Of a DNA stretch of 63,794 bases, positions 9,328 through 17,501 are shown in pieces. The DNA lies in assembly GCA_001464755.1 (NCBI GenBank), contig LNDR01000413.1, positions 1 to 63,794 of the forward strand, written 5' to 3'. The stretch is from Rhizobiales bacterium Ga0077524 (lineage in GTDB: Bacteria; Pseudomonadota; Alphaproteobacteria; Rhizobiales; Hyphomicrobiaceae). The notes below the pieces were generated by a model. The model saw only the letters and a list, made by a program, of their open reading frames with translations. It ran no database searches and was not told the origin of the DNA. The translations under genes were made by a program, and so were the position numbers. Positions within the stretch are counted from its first letter, which is position 1, and every line of letters starts with the position of its first letter.

Positions 9328-9499
9328 AGGCCGGCAGGCGCTGAAGGCTGGCATTGGGCCGAGGCCGTCGCTCGCGCGGGGCGACTGGCAGGAAGGCCAG
9401 AGTTGGCGTATAGGAACGGCTTCATGCCATGATGCGGAGCGGACCGGTCCTGCAGTGAGTGCAGGGGCGGTGGTTGCCGTATCCCGTTAGGAGAGCGCC

Positions 9500-10900
9500 A
9501 TGCCGGCACCCTGGTCACCCGAGAGCTGGAGATCGAAGCCGATCGTCCAGGTGCCCGATTATCCTGATTCGGCCGCGTTGGCCGATGTCGAAGCGCGCCT
9601 TGCCAAGTTTCCCCCGCTCGTGTTCGCGAACGAGGTGCTCGCGCTCAGGACCAAGCTCGGCAAGGTGGCCGAGGGGCAGAGCTTCCTGTTTCAGGGTGGC
9701 GACTGCGCCGAAAGCTTCAAGGAGCATTCGGCCAACAACATTCGCGATTATTTTCGCATCTTCCTGCAGTCAGCCCTGGTCATGACGTTCCAGGGTGGCA
9801 TGCCGGTGGTGAAGGTCGGACGCATCGCGGGGCAGTTCGCCAAGCCGCGCTCATCCAACGTCGAAAAGCTCAACGGCCTGGAGCTGCCAAGCTACCGCGG
9901 CGATATCATCAACGGCTTCGATTTCACGCCGGAGTCGCGCATGCCGGACCCGCAGCGGCAGCTGCAGGCCTACCGTCAGTCCGCCGCGACGCTGAACTTC
10001 CTGCGCGCGTTCCTGCAGGGCGGATTCGCGAGCCTCGAGAACGTCAATCGCTGGGCGCTTGATTTCATGAAGGGCAAGCCCATCGAGAAAGAGTACGAGA
10101 AGCTGGCGGCCAAGATCTCAAGCACCCTCGAGATCATGAAGGCGCTCGGCATCGACGAGGCCAACACGCGCGAGCTGGTGACGACCGACTTTTTCACGAG
10201 TCACGAGGCACTTCTGCTCGGCTACGAGCAAGCCATGACCCGGAAGGACGAGGTGATGGGTTCCGGCCGCTGGTTCGATACCTCGGCGCACATGATCTGG
10301 ATCGGTGACCGGACACGCCAGCCCGATCATGCGCATGTCGAGTTCGCCAGAGGCGTCGCCAACCCGATCGGTTTGAAATGCGGCCCGTCGCTCGAACCGG
10401 ACGGACTGATCCGGCTCATTGACCTGCTGTCGCCGGACAACGAGGCGGGTCGGCTGACGCTGATCTGCCGATTCGGCTCCGACAAGGTCGAGAAGCACCT
10501 GCCGACTCTGATCCGGGCGGTCGAGAAAGAAGGCCGCAAGGTGGTCTGGTCGTGCGATCCGATGCACGGCAATACCATCACGGCGACGACAGGCCACAAG
10601 ACGCGGCCGTTCCAGAGGGTGCGCGAAGAGGTGGAGCGCTTCTTCTCGATCCATCGCGGGGAGGGGACGCACGCGGGTGGCGTCCATCTCGAGATGACCG
10701 GCCAGAACGTGACCGAATGCACGGGCGGCGCGATGCAGATCGTCGACGAGCAACTCAGCCAAAGCTACGAGACGCTGTGCGATCCGCGGCTCAATGCCGA
10801 GCAATCGCTCGAGATCGCTTTCCTGGTTGCTGACCTTTTGCGTCGCGAGCGCGAGAGCCGGGGCCAGAAGGCGGCTATGGCCCCCGCTGCAGCCGAGTAA
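9500..10900 (+). CDS. Class II (plant-type) 3-deoxy-7-phosphoheptulonate synthase
   Basis: DAHP synthase of 466 residues, catalysing the first step of the shikimate pathway from phosphoenolpyruvate and erythrose 4-phosphate. It is the class II type: [10 protein letters not shown] at the N-terminus, then QGGDCAES (metal-binding Cys near residue 70), [26 protein letters not shown] and [12 protein letters not shown]. These supply the substrate and divalent metal ligands. Length matches plant-type enzymes rather than the ~350-residue class I enzymes. Chorismate synthase (aroC, 27.4 kb) and trpGD (19.5-21.3 kb) are in the same window but not linked. A long spacer upstream suggests its own promoter; a hairpin follows the stop. 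Confidence 0.95.
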   Translation: MPAPWSPESWRSKPIVQVPDYPDSAALADVEARLAKFPPLVFANEVLALRTKLGKVAEGQSFLFQGGDCAESFKEHSANNIRDYFRIFLQSALVMTFQGGMPVVKVGRIAGQFAKPRSSNVEKLNGLELPSYRGDIINGFDFTPESRMPDPQRQLQAYRQSAATLNFLRAFLQGGFASLENVNRWALDFMKGKPIEKEYEKLAAKISSTLEIMKALGIDEANTRELVTTDFFTSHEALLLGYEQAMTRKDEVMGSGRWFDTSAHMIWIGDRTRQPDHAHVEFARGVANPIGLKCGPSLEPDGLIRLIDLLSPDNEAGRLTLICRFGSDKVEKHLPTLIRAVEKEGRKVVWSCDPMHGNTITATTGHKTRPFQRVREEVERFFSIHRGEGTHAGGVHLEMTGQNVTECTGGAMQIVDEQLSQSYETLCDPRLNAEQSLEIAFLVADLLRRERESRGQKAAMAPAAAE

Positions 10901-10921
10901 CATTTCCAACTTGCGTCATGC

Positions 10922-10951
10922 CCCCGTCGCCCGTGCCAGCGGGGGCATAAT
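10922..10951 (+). terminator. Hairpin after the DAHP synthase gene
   Basis: Stem TGCCCCCG / CGGGGGCA around a 13-base loop, 20 bases beyond the stop codon. The following TAATGTTT is only modestly T-rich, so this is a probable rather than certain intrinsic terminator. Confidence 0.55.
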
Positions 10952-11016
10952 GTTTGCTCGCCGTTAACCTTCCCGACCGTAAATTCGCTAACGGATATTC
11001 GCGGCGAGTGGGGGAT

Positions 11017-11511
11017 GTGGTGAAGCAGGATCATTCGATCGAGGCGCGTCGGGTTCGTTTCGAGAGCATCGAAGGACTGCAACGGCGAGATCTGGGCATC
11101 GCGGGCGAGGTCTGGCTCAAGGACGTCTGCGATGCGAGTTGGGCCTCTCGCGAGTCGATGAAGCTCGCGGGCCATCTCGTGCGCTACATGAGCATGCCGG
11201 ATACGCGGCAGGTTGCGATCGCGCGTATCGAGCATCAATTGCAGCTGACGCGCGAAGAGATTAGCTCGGCATTGCGCCTCTTGCGGCATTTCTGGGCGAT
11301 CGAGGCGTTCTCGGTGAGCGGCGATGAATTGCACGTCGCCTTGCACTTGACGACGTTGCAGCGGCTCCGCGTGCTCGAGGCGCGCCACCGCTTCGAGTTC
11401 CTGATGCGCCAGACAGCGCCCGAGCCGGGATTGCCACCCGCGGGTGCCCGATGGCTACCGCCCGAGCGCCAGGAAGAGGCGTCAATGGTAGACGCGTCAC
11501 GCACCCGATAA
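11017..11511 (+). CDS. Hypothetical protein, possibly winged-helix
   Basis: Protein of about 164 residues from a GTG at 11017 preceded by GAGTGGGGGA. A GTG at 11020 is an equally good start, and a TTG at 10954 would lengthen it. The middle (IARIEHQLQLTREEISSALRL) followed by a short beta-like stretch (EAFSVSGDELHVAL) looks like a helix-turn-helix with a wing, but I do not recognise a family. The C-terminal 30 residues are Pro/Arg-rich and probably disordered. It lies downstream of the DAHP synthase hairpin. A DNA-binding role is inference only. Confidence 0.6.
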   Translation: MVKQDHSIEARRVRFESIEGLQRRDLGIAGEVWLKDVCDASWASRESMKLAGHLVRYMSMPDTRQVAIARIEHQLQLTREEISSALRLLRHFWAIEAFSVSGDELHVALHLTTLQRLRVLEARHRFEFLMRQTAPEPGLPPAGARWLPPERQEEASMVDASRTR

Positions 11512-11576
11512 CCGCCAGCAAAGCAGGCCGAGCGCCTCGGTGGACGCAGCGACGCGTCCACCTGCTCGAGCGGCAA

Positions 11577-12368
11577 CTACCTGCCGCTGAAGACCGGCTT
11601 CCTCTTCTCGGCCCACGCCTTGAGGCCTTCCTGGTGATCGTCTGACTTGGCGCAGAGCGTGCGCGCTTCCTCGTGCCAGTTGGGATCGAGGCGGCCGGCG
11701 GCGACGTCGTTCAGTGCTTTCTTGGTCATGGCGAGCGCCAGCGGAGCGTTGGCCGCGATCTGTGAGGCGAGCGCATCGACGCGCGTCATGAGCTGATCGG
11801 CGGGCACGATCTCGCTCAGGTAGCCCATCGCCAGCAACTCCTTCGCTTCGACCGGCTCCGCGGTCAGGAAGAGGCGCTTGGCGTTGTTGAGCCCGATGCG
11901 CGAGACGTAGCGCCGGAGGCCCGACTGGTAATAGACGATGCCGAGGCGCGCGGCCGGCATGAACATGCGCGTGGCGTCCACCCCGATGCGGAAATCGCAG
12001 GCGAGCGCGAGGTCGGTCGAGCCGCCGTAGACGCCACCGTTCAATGCCGCGATGGTTGGAACGCGCAGGTCCTCGAGCTTGTCGACCATCTTCTCGAAAG
12101 CGTTGGGATCGTACTCCTTCTGCTTGCCCTCCTTGCGCTCCTTCAACGCGCCGATGTGGAACCCGGAGGAGAAGCTCTTGCCGGTGCCCGTAATGACGAG
12201 CACACGGATCGATACGTCCTTGGCGATGCGGTCATAGATCTCGATCAACGCCTCGAGGTCGGCCGGCTCGAGGCGATTGTGCTCGGCGGGGCGGTTGAGA
12301 CGGATGGTGGCCTTTCCCTCGGCAATTGTGAGGATGGGCGTGGTGGATGCAGACTTGTCGGCGGTCAT
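11577..12368 (-). CDS. Enoyl-CoA hydratase/isomerase family protein
   Basis: Crotonase-fold protein of 263 residues. VLVITGTGKSFSSGFHIGAL and AALNGGVYGGSTDLALACDFRIG form the two oxyanion-hole segments expected of the family. PAARLGIVYYQSG and SEIVPADQL follow in order. It probably acts on a CoA thioester of a degradation intermediate. The usual catalytic glutamates of true enoyl-CoA hydratases are not evident at the expected sites, so isomerase, hydrolase or lyase activity is as likely as hydration. It is the last gene of the seven-gene minus-strand cluster, 52 bases after the amidohydrolase. Confidence 0.87.
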   Translation of the reverse strand: MTADKSASTTPILTIAEGKATIRLNRPAEHNRLEPADLEALIEIYDRIAKDVSIRVLVITGTGKSFSSGFHIGALKERKEGKQKEYDPNAFEKMVDKLEDLRVPTIAALNGGVYGGSTDLALACDFRIGVDATRMFMPAARLGIVYYQSGLRRYVSRIGLNNAKRLFLTAEPVEAKELLAMGYLSEIVPADQLMTRVDALASQIAANAPLALAMTKKALNDVAAGRLDPNWHEEARTLCAKSDDHQEGLKAWAEKRKPVFSGR

Positions 12369-12420
12369 GATCGGTTCTCGCGTCTCGCTGGTTCAGCGCA
12401 GTTGGGGAGATAGGGGCACG

Positions 12421-13455
12421 TCAGCTGGTCTTCAGTCGATAGAACCTCTGCGCCGTCCCGGCGAACAGCTCCCGCTTCTCGTCTGCAGAGGCGCCTTTGG
12501 CGAGCAGCTTGCACGCGTTCCAGAAGACGCCGTAGCTATAGGAGCCCTTGTCGACCGGGAAATTCGACTCGAACATGCAACGGCTGGCGCCGAACGCGTT
12601 GATGCAGGTGTCGATGTAGGGCTTCCAGGCCTTGGCGAGCGCTTCGGAGGTGGGCGGGTCGGCCGCGTCCTCGAACTTGAAGCCATTGATGCGCATGCCG
12701 AGGCCGCCGAGCTTGACGTAGGCATTGGGGCAGGTGGCCAGCTCCTTTATGGCGGCCGACCAGTGCTTGAAAACCTCGTCGCCTTTGCCGGCATAGCCTT
12801 CGATGGCGAGCGGGCCGCCGACGTGATCGAGCACCATGCGGGTCTCGGGGACGGCGCGGGCGGCGGCGGTCACGTCGCTGATCTGCGGGTGGTAGAGCCA
12901 GGCGTCGAATGTCAATCCCATGCGGCCGAGTGTGCGCAAGCCCTCCTGGAAGGTTTTGTCCTGCAGCGCGTGGCGTGGTGGCGTGTAGGCCGGATTCATG
13001 ATGATGGGGTTCGGGTCCCAGGCCGTGATGTGGCGAATGCCGCGGAAGCGGCCGTTGCCGGCTTTGACATGGGCCTCGAGCACCGACTCGACCTTGGCGC
13101 CGAGCAGCATGTTGGCGTGACCGACGATGCCCTCACAGGCGCGCGTCGTGCCGTACTGGCCGCTTTCGCTCATGGCCGCGACGCCGGCCACGAACTGGGT
13201 CTCGCCGACCGGGCGCAATTCCTCGGGACCGGACGCCTTATGGAACGCGCGACACTGGACGAACACGGTTGAGACGATGTTGTGCCCGTCGTTCGTATCA
13301 GCCAGCAGGTCGGGCATCATGTAGGGCCAACCGGGCCGATCCCAGAGGTGATGATGCGGATCGACGATCGGCAGGTTGGGCTCGAGTGCAGGCTCTTTCA
13401 CCCGAGCGAGCCAATCGAGGCGGTTCGGGATGTAGTGCACATTTGGGGAGGACAT
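12421..13455 (-). CDS. Amidohydrolase (amidohydro_2, metal-dependent TIM barrel)
   Basis: Protein of 344 residues of the amidohydrolase-2 family, which includes 2-pyrone-4,6-dicarboxylate lactonase, 4-oxalomesaconate hydratase and related enzymes. The N-terminal metal site is PIVDPHHHLWDRPG. GNGRFRGIRH (strand 3 region), MVLDHVGGP (metal/substrate His) and CMFESNFPVDKG (catalytic Asp at the end of strand 8) are visible. The ATG at 13455 puts HHH near residue 30. It is a paralogue of the gene at 16392-17327 in the same cluster, sharing the HHHLWD, RGIRH and SNFPVD motifs. The substrate is unknown; a lactone or a dicarboxylic acid is the usual type. Confidence 0.85.
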   Translation of the reverse strand: MSSPNVHYIPNRLDWLARVKEPALEPNLPIVDPHHHLWDRPGWPYMMPDLLADTNDGHNIVSTVFVQCRAFHKASGPEELRPVGETQFVAGVAAMSESGQYGTTRACEGIVGHANMLLGAKVESVLEAHVKAGNGRFRGIRHITAWDPNPIIMNPAYTPPRHALQDKTFQEGLRTLGRMGLTFDAWLYHPQISDVTAAARAVPETRMVLDHVGGPLAIEGYAGKGDEVFKHWSAAIKELATCPNAYVKLGGLGMRINGFKFEDAADPPTSEALAKAWKPYIDTCINAFGASRCMFESNFPVDKGSYSYGVFWNACKLLAKGASADEKRELFAGTAQRFYRLKTS

Positions 13456-13591
13456 GGAGGGCGCTCTCTTCTGTGGCAAGGTTGGGCGGTCGCGCCGCTG
13501 GCGCGAGGGGGCTAGGCCCCGCACGCAGAGGGGGACGTGGCCCCCGAACCCCCTCCGTTGCCGCGTTCGGGTAGAGGGAGAGGGGGCTATC

Positions 13592-13996
13592 TCAGCCCTT
13601 GGCCTTCTTCGCGCGCTCGTCGGCGAAGACGTCCTTGGCGCAGTAGATGGCCTCGCGGATCAGCGGCACGCCGACGTAGCCCGACATGTGCAACAGAACC
13701 TCGATGAGCTCGTCCTCGGTCCAGCCCTCCTTGAGGGCGAAACGCAGGTGGATGTCGAGCTCGTCGTGGCGGCCCATGGTGGCGTCGGTGATGACGCAAA
13801 TGAGGGCGCGAAGCTTGTGACCGAGCGCGGGCCTCGCCCAGAGCGCACCGAATACGGTCTCGGTGGCAAGCTCGATGAACTTCAAGGTATGCGGGTCGGC
13901 TGCGTACTCCTTCATGTTCTTCTCGTACTCGGCATCGCCGCGCAGCTTGCGCCGGACAGCTTCGCCCTTCTTGTAGAGGTCGCTCTTCTCGGTCAT
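13592..13996 (-). CDS. Carboxymuconolactone decarboxylase family protein
   Basis: Protein of 134 residues (AhpD-like fold). An AGGAGA ribosome-binding site precedes the ATG at 13996. The helical core (PALGHKLRALICVITDATMG, DIHLRFALKEGWTEDELIEVLLHMSGYVGVPL) matches the carboxymuconolactone decarboxylase domain. The CxxC pair of AhpD peroxidases is absent, so a decarboxylase or other role in the catabolic cluster is more likely than peroxide reduction. Its place between an amidohydrolase and a beta-hydroxyacid dehydrogenase supports a ring-cleavage or lactone-processing pathway. The exact reaction is unknown. Confidence 0.85.
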   Translation of the reverse strand: MTEKSDLYKKGEAVRRKLRGDAEYEKNMKEYAADPHTLKFIELATETVFGALWARPALGHKLRALICVITDATMGRHDELDIHLRFALKEGWTEDELIEVLLHMSGYVGVPLIREAIYCAKDVFADERAKKAKG

Positions 13997-14026
13997 TGGA
14001 CAAATCTCCTTCGCCACTCTCCTCGA

Positions 14027-14109
14027 CGTCATGCCCGCGAAGACGGGCATCTACGACGAGGCTCGTCATGTCGACCGCCCGTGGGTGCCCGCCTGCGCGG
14101 GGATGACGG
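14027..14109. repeat. Palindromic intergenic element (REP-like)
   Basis: Outer arms CGTCATGCCCGCG (14027-14039) and CGCGGGGATGACGG (14096-14109) form an imperfect inverted repeat around an 83-base element. It contains further small palindromes such as GCCCGCGAAGACGGGC. Elements of this shape occur in many copies in Hyphomicrobiales genomes. It lies in the spacer between the dehydrogenase and the decarboxylase-like gene and could fold in the mRNA. Confidence 0.65.
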
Positions 14110-14123
14110 AGCGGTGAGGAAAC

Positions 14124-15017
14124 CTAGCGCGGGCCGAGCTTCACGCCGGCCATCTGCTCGTAGATCTTCACGACGGAGGCGCCGTCCTGTTTGTTGAGGC
14201 CGTGGGCGCGTGCCATCTGGTAGACCTGCTGCGAGATGTTGGCCATGAACAGCGGCACGCCGAGCGCCTTGCCGAAGGCCGTCTCGAGCTCCTGGTCCTT
14301 GTAGGAGATATCCACGGTTCCGCCCGGCGAGAAATCACCCGACAGAAAGCGCGGCACGCGGAAGTCGAGGGCAAAGCTGGCGCCGGTCGAGACCTTGATC
14401 ACGTCGTACATGACCTTCGGATCGAGGCCGGCCTTGGCGCCCATGACGAAGGCCTCGGCGATAGCCACGGTCGAGGTCTGGATCAGCATATTGTTGACGA
14501 GCTTGAGGGCCAAACCCTGGCCGATCGAGCCGACGTGGAACTGGTTGGCGCTCATCGCCTTGAAGGCGGGCTGCCATCCCTCGAAGTCGGCCTTGTCGCC
14601 GCCGCAGATGATGGCGAGGGACCCGTCGGCGGCGCGACCTGCCCCGCCCGAGACCGGGGCGTCGACCATGCTGATGGTCTTGGCCTTGAGGTCGTCATGC
14701 ATGTGCTTGGTCGCGATGGGGTCGATGGTGCTCATCATCGCGATGGCGTGACCCGGACCGGCACCGGCGAGCACGCCATTCTCGCCCATGATGATCTGCT
14801 CGGTTTGAGCCGTGGTCTCGACCATGGTGACGACGCGCTTTGCCGCGCGAGCAACATCGGCAGGCGTAGCGACGATGCTGCCACCCTTCTCGGCGAGGGC
14901 GGCGGTGCGTTTCGGGTCGATGTCGAGCCCCACGACCTTGAACCCGGCCTTCAGCAGGTTAGCCGCCATGCCGCCGCCCATGGAGCCGAGGCCAATGAAA
15001 CCGATGGTGTCTGTCAT
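14124..15017 (-). CDS. Beta-hydroxyacid dehydrogenase (3-hydroxyisobutyrate / tartronate semialdehyde reductase type)
   Basis: Protein of 297 residues of the 6-phosphogluconate dehydrogenase-like NAD-binding family. The Rossmann motif is GFIGLGSMGGGMA at residues 5-17. The substrate-binding motif is DAPVSGGAGRAADGSL near residue 120. The catalytic Lys is in GLALKLVNNM near residue 170. The C-terminal helical domain is complete. The family oxidises 3-hydroxyisobutyrate or reduces tartronate semialdehyde; the cofactor and direction are unknown here. It is co-oriented with the catabolic cluster and flanked on both sides by palindromic intergenic elements. Confidence 0.88.
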   Translation of the reverse strand: MTDTIGFIGLGSMGGGMAANLLKAGFKVVGLDIDPKRTAALAEKGGSIVATPADVARAAKRVVTMVETTAQTEQIIMGENGVLAGAGPGHAIAMMSTIDPIATKHMHDDLKAKTISMVDAPVSGGAGRAADGSLAIICGGDKADFEGWQPAFKAMSANQFHVGSIGQGLALKLVNNMLIQTSTVAIAEAFVMGAKAGLDPKVMYDVIKVSTGASFALDFRVPRFLSGDFSPGGTVDISYKDQELETAFGKALGVPLFMANISQQVYQMARAHGLNKQDGASVVKIYEQMAGVKLGPR

Positions 15018-15093
15018 GTCGATATATCCTCGGCAATTGTGAGTGCGGGACTTGCTCCCGCGAACCATTCATCCGCTTACTCAGGTTGCCCGA

Positions 15094-15123
15094 TGGGTCC
15101 CGGCGACAAGTGCCGGGATGACA
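15094..15123. repeat. Short palindromic intergenic element
   Basis: TCCCGGC-gacaagt-GCCGGGA with the trailing ATGACA resembles the TCATCCCGGCACTTG family of dispersed palindromes in alphaproteobacteria. It lies a few bases downstream of the flavin monooxygenase stop codon on the minus strand and may also act as an RNA hairpin. Confidence 0.55.
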
Positions 15124-15130
15124 TCTGGGA

Positions 15131-16252
15131 TCACTCCGCGGCCCTGACCTTCTCGAAGGCGGGAGCGGCTGGCACCGGCAGGCTGTTGACCAGCGGAATC
15201 ACCTCCTCGGCGAAGCGGCGCATCATGCGGTGGCGCACCTCACGCTCGACGCCGTGCATGGCGTTCGAGAAGAGGATGTAGTTGAATCCGATGGCGCGGA
15301 GTTCGTTGATCCGGCGTGCCACGCTTTCGGCCGAGCCGATCAGGTTTCGGTCAAGGATGGGGTCGTTCTGGGCGGGATCGCCCATCAGGCGCATGTTGGC
15401 GAAGATCTTGGCGAACTGCTCGTAGCCCTTGATGTCGCCCCAGGGCGTCGTGTCGGTGGTGTAGTGCTCGGCCTGGAGCTTGTAGAAGCGGGCCATGTGG
15501 CTGCGTGCTTCGTCGCGGGCGTATTGGTCGGTGTCGCCGACAAAGCACTTGGCCGAAACGGGCAGCATGGGGTCGGGTCCGGCCAAGTGGCCTTTGTCGG
15601 CCATGCGGCGGCGCCAGCGCTCGAGGATTTTTACCAGCATGTAGTCGGGGAACTGGGAGAGCGAGAGCGGCGGCAGGCCCATGTCGGCCATGATCTCGGC
15701 GGAGCCGGGCGAGCCGATGGCACCGAAGAAGTTGATCTCGCGGGCCTTGTCGACGCGGGGGCGCACGGTTATCGGCCGTTCCAGCTTCACGAACTGGCCA
15801 TCGTAGGTGAAGGGCTCGCCCTTCAAGGCGAGCTGGGTCACCTCCCAGCATTCACGGAAGCGCTCACGCGCCTCGTTCATGTCGATCCTGAGCGCATCGT
15901 ACTCGAGCTTGGCGGTGCCGCGGCCCATGCCGATATGAAGCGGCCCCGTCGTGAGGTTGGCCAGCATCGCCACGTCATCGGCAAAGCGCACGGGATCGTA
16001 CCAGGGCAGCACCATGACGGCGGTGCCAAGGCCCATGCCGGGGCAGGCGGCAGCAAGATGCGAGAGAAACATCAACGGGTTCGGCGTCGGATAATAGTCG
16101 GAGAAGTGGTGCTCCACAATCCAGACGGCATCGTAGCCGAGCTTTTGGGCGTATTGGGCGTCGGCGATCGCCTCGCGGTACATCTCTGCGTCGGTCGCCC
16201 CGAGCCGGTCGACGGCTCCGATCTGAACTGCAAAGCGCGGCGCTCTCGCCAT
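15131..16252 (-). CDS. LLM-class flavin-dependent oxidoreductase (luciferase-like monooxygenase)
   Basis: Protein of 373 residues with the luciferase-like TIM-barrel fold. AVWIVEHHFSDYYPTPNPL and GLGTAVMVLPWYDPVRFADDVAMLANLTTGPLHIGMGRG are split-family signatures of FMNH2- or F420-dependent LLM enzymes. A GGAGAGGAAACC ribosome-binding site supports the ATG at 16252. In the cluster context it could carry out an oxygenation or Baeyer-Villiger-type step at the start of the pathway. No dedicated flavin reductase gene is in the window. A second LLM protein is encoded at 24928-26031. Confidence 0.88.
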   Translation of the reverse strand: MARAPRFAVQIGAVDRLGATDAEMYREAIADAQYAQKLGYDAVWIVEHHFSDYYPTPNPLMFLSHLAAACPGMGLGTAVMVLPWYDPVRFADDVAMLANLTTGPLHIGMGRGTAKLEYDALRIDMNEARERFRECWEVTQLALKGEPFTYDGQFVKLERPITVRPRVDKAREINFFGAIGSPGSAEIMADMGLPPLSLSQFPDYMLVKILERWRRRMADKGHLAGPDPMLPVSAKCFVGDTDQYARDEARSHMARFYKLQAEHYTTDTTPWGDIKGYEQFAKIFANMRLMGDPAQNDPILDRNLIGSAESVARRINELRAIGFNYILFSNAMHGVEREVRHRMMRRFAEEVIPLVNSLPVPAAPAFEKVRAAE

Positions 16253-16391
16253 GGTTTCCTCTCCCGAGACAAGTTCGATCGCTCCGGCCGCCAGCAGGCA
16301 GCCGCGGTTTATGTCTGGACAAATGCTAGCGCGGGCAAAGTGCGGCTGTCACCAGGAGATGCTGGCGATCGAGTTCGCGGCTTGCGAGACC

Positions 16392-17327
16392 TCAGGCGGC
16401 GACGAGGGGGATACCAAGACGGTAGACCCGGATTGCGGTGTCATGGAAGAGCTTAAGGCGGTCGGCGCGCGGGAGGCTCGCGGTGGCGGCCTTGAAGCTC
16501 TGGAAGATCGTGTCGAAGGAGGCGCAGATCCCGTCCACGGGGAAATTCGAGGCGAACATGGCGCGATCCGCCCCGAACGCCTCGACGATAGTCTCGATGA
16601 TCGGGCGATTGTCGTCGAGCGACCAGGGCCGGCCCGGAACCCCTATGCCGGAGATTTTCATGGTCGTACCGGGCGCCGATGCGGCCCGCCGGATGGCGTG
16701 GCGCCAGCCGGCCATCGCCTCCGGCGACCGGTCGGACGGCAGAAACGCGTGGTTGATCACGACAGGTGTCTCGGGGAAGGCGGCGATCAGGTCGAGCAGC
16801 TCGCCGACATGCCACCACGGTGCCTGCAACTCGAAATGCAGGTCGAGGGGGCCGAGCGCGGCATAGCCCCGCCGCCATTCAGGGTCTGACATGCCGCCTA
16901 TGGCGCCGGGCTCGACCCGGTCAGGGCTCGATGCCGCGGTCGGCTTATGGCGGATGCCTCGAACGAGCGGCGTTGCCGCGTGTGCCGCGAGTTCGACCTT
17001 GGAACCCGGAAGATGCAAGAACGTCCGCGCGACATGGCCGGCGGGAAAGGCAGGGTTCTCGGCGTGGCGCGCGGCGGTCCATGCCGTCTCCTCGACGAGC
17101 CGGTGCTCGTCCCACTCGGCCTCCATCGTGACGCTCGCCACCACGTTGTGCCCAGTGGCGGCGCGCCGGTAATCGCCGATGAGGAAATCGCGGCGTATCG
17201 GGGCGTAATCGCCATACCGGAACGAGGTCCACGGCGGTGTCGTGAGCCAAGGCTGGGCCCCGAGCGACAGGTCCCACAGGTGATGATGAGCATCGATGAT
17301 GGGGAGGTCGTCATATGGCTCGACCAT
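16392..17327 (-). CDS. Amidohydrolase (amidohydro_2), second copy in the cluster
   Basis: Protein of 311 residues. The metal motif PIIDAHHHLWDLS is near residue 10. GIRHKPTA, VVINHAFLP and MFASNFPVDG mark the conserved core, ending with the strand-8 Asp. It is related to the amidohydrolase at 12421-13455 but clearly divergent. The ATG at 17327 is preceded by GGAGGAGACA and preferred over the GTG at 17342. Metal-dependent hydrolysis or decarboxylation of a catabolic intermediate is expected, substrate unknown. It lies between the aldehyde dehydrogenase and the LLM monooxygenase gene. Confidence 0.84.
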   Translation of the reverse strand: MVEPYDDLPIIDAHHHLWDLSLGAQPWLTTPPWTSFRYGDYAPIRRDFLIGDYRRAATGHNVVASVTMEAEWDEHRLVEETAWTAARHAENPAFPAGHVARTFLHLPGSKVELAAHAATPLVRGIRHKPTAASSPDRVEPGAIGGMSDPEWRRGYAALGPLDLHFELQAPWWHVGELLDLIAAFPETPVVINHAFLPSDRSPEAMAGWRHAIRRAASAPGTTMKISGIGVPGRPWSLDDNRPIIETIVEAFGADRAMFASNFPVDGICASFDTIFQSFKAATASLPRADRLKLFHDTAIRVYRLGIPLVAA

Positions 17328-17501
17328 GCCTGTCTCCTCCACACAGTGAGCTTAAAGGCGGATCGAGACTCAGCCGCTGCGGGGCGCCTCGCTGCAGGTA
17401 ATGAGGCAGGCGGCTCACCGTCGACGATCCACTGAAGGGGAGGGCCGAGGCGGTACGACGAATGCCGCTTCCGTCTCGGACCGTTGGCGATCGTCTATGC
17501 T

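Noticed and set aside
15230-16456. 408-codon plus-strand frame opposite the LLM gene
   Set aside because: Antisense to a gene with clear luciferase-like motifs; composition typical of a shadow.
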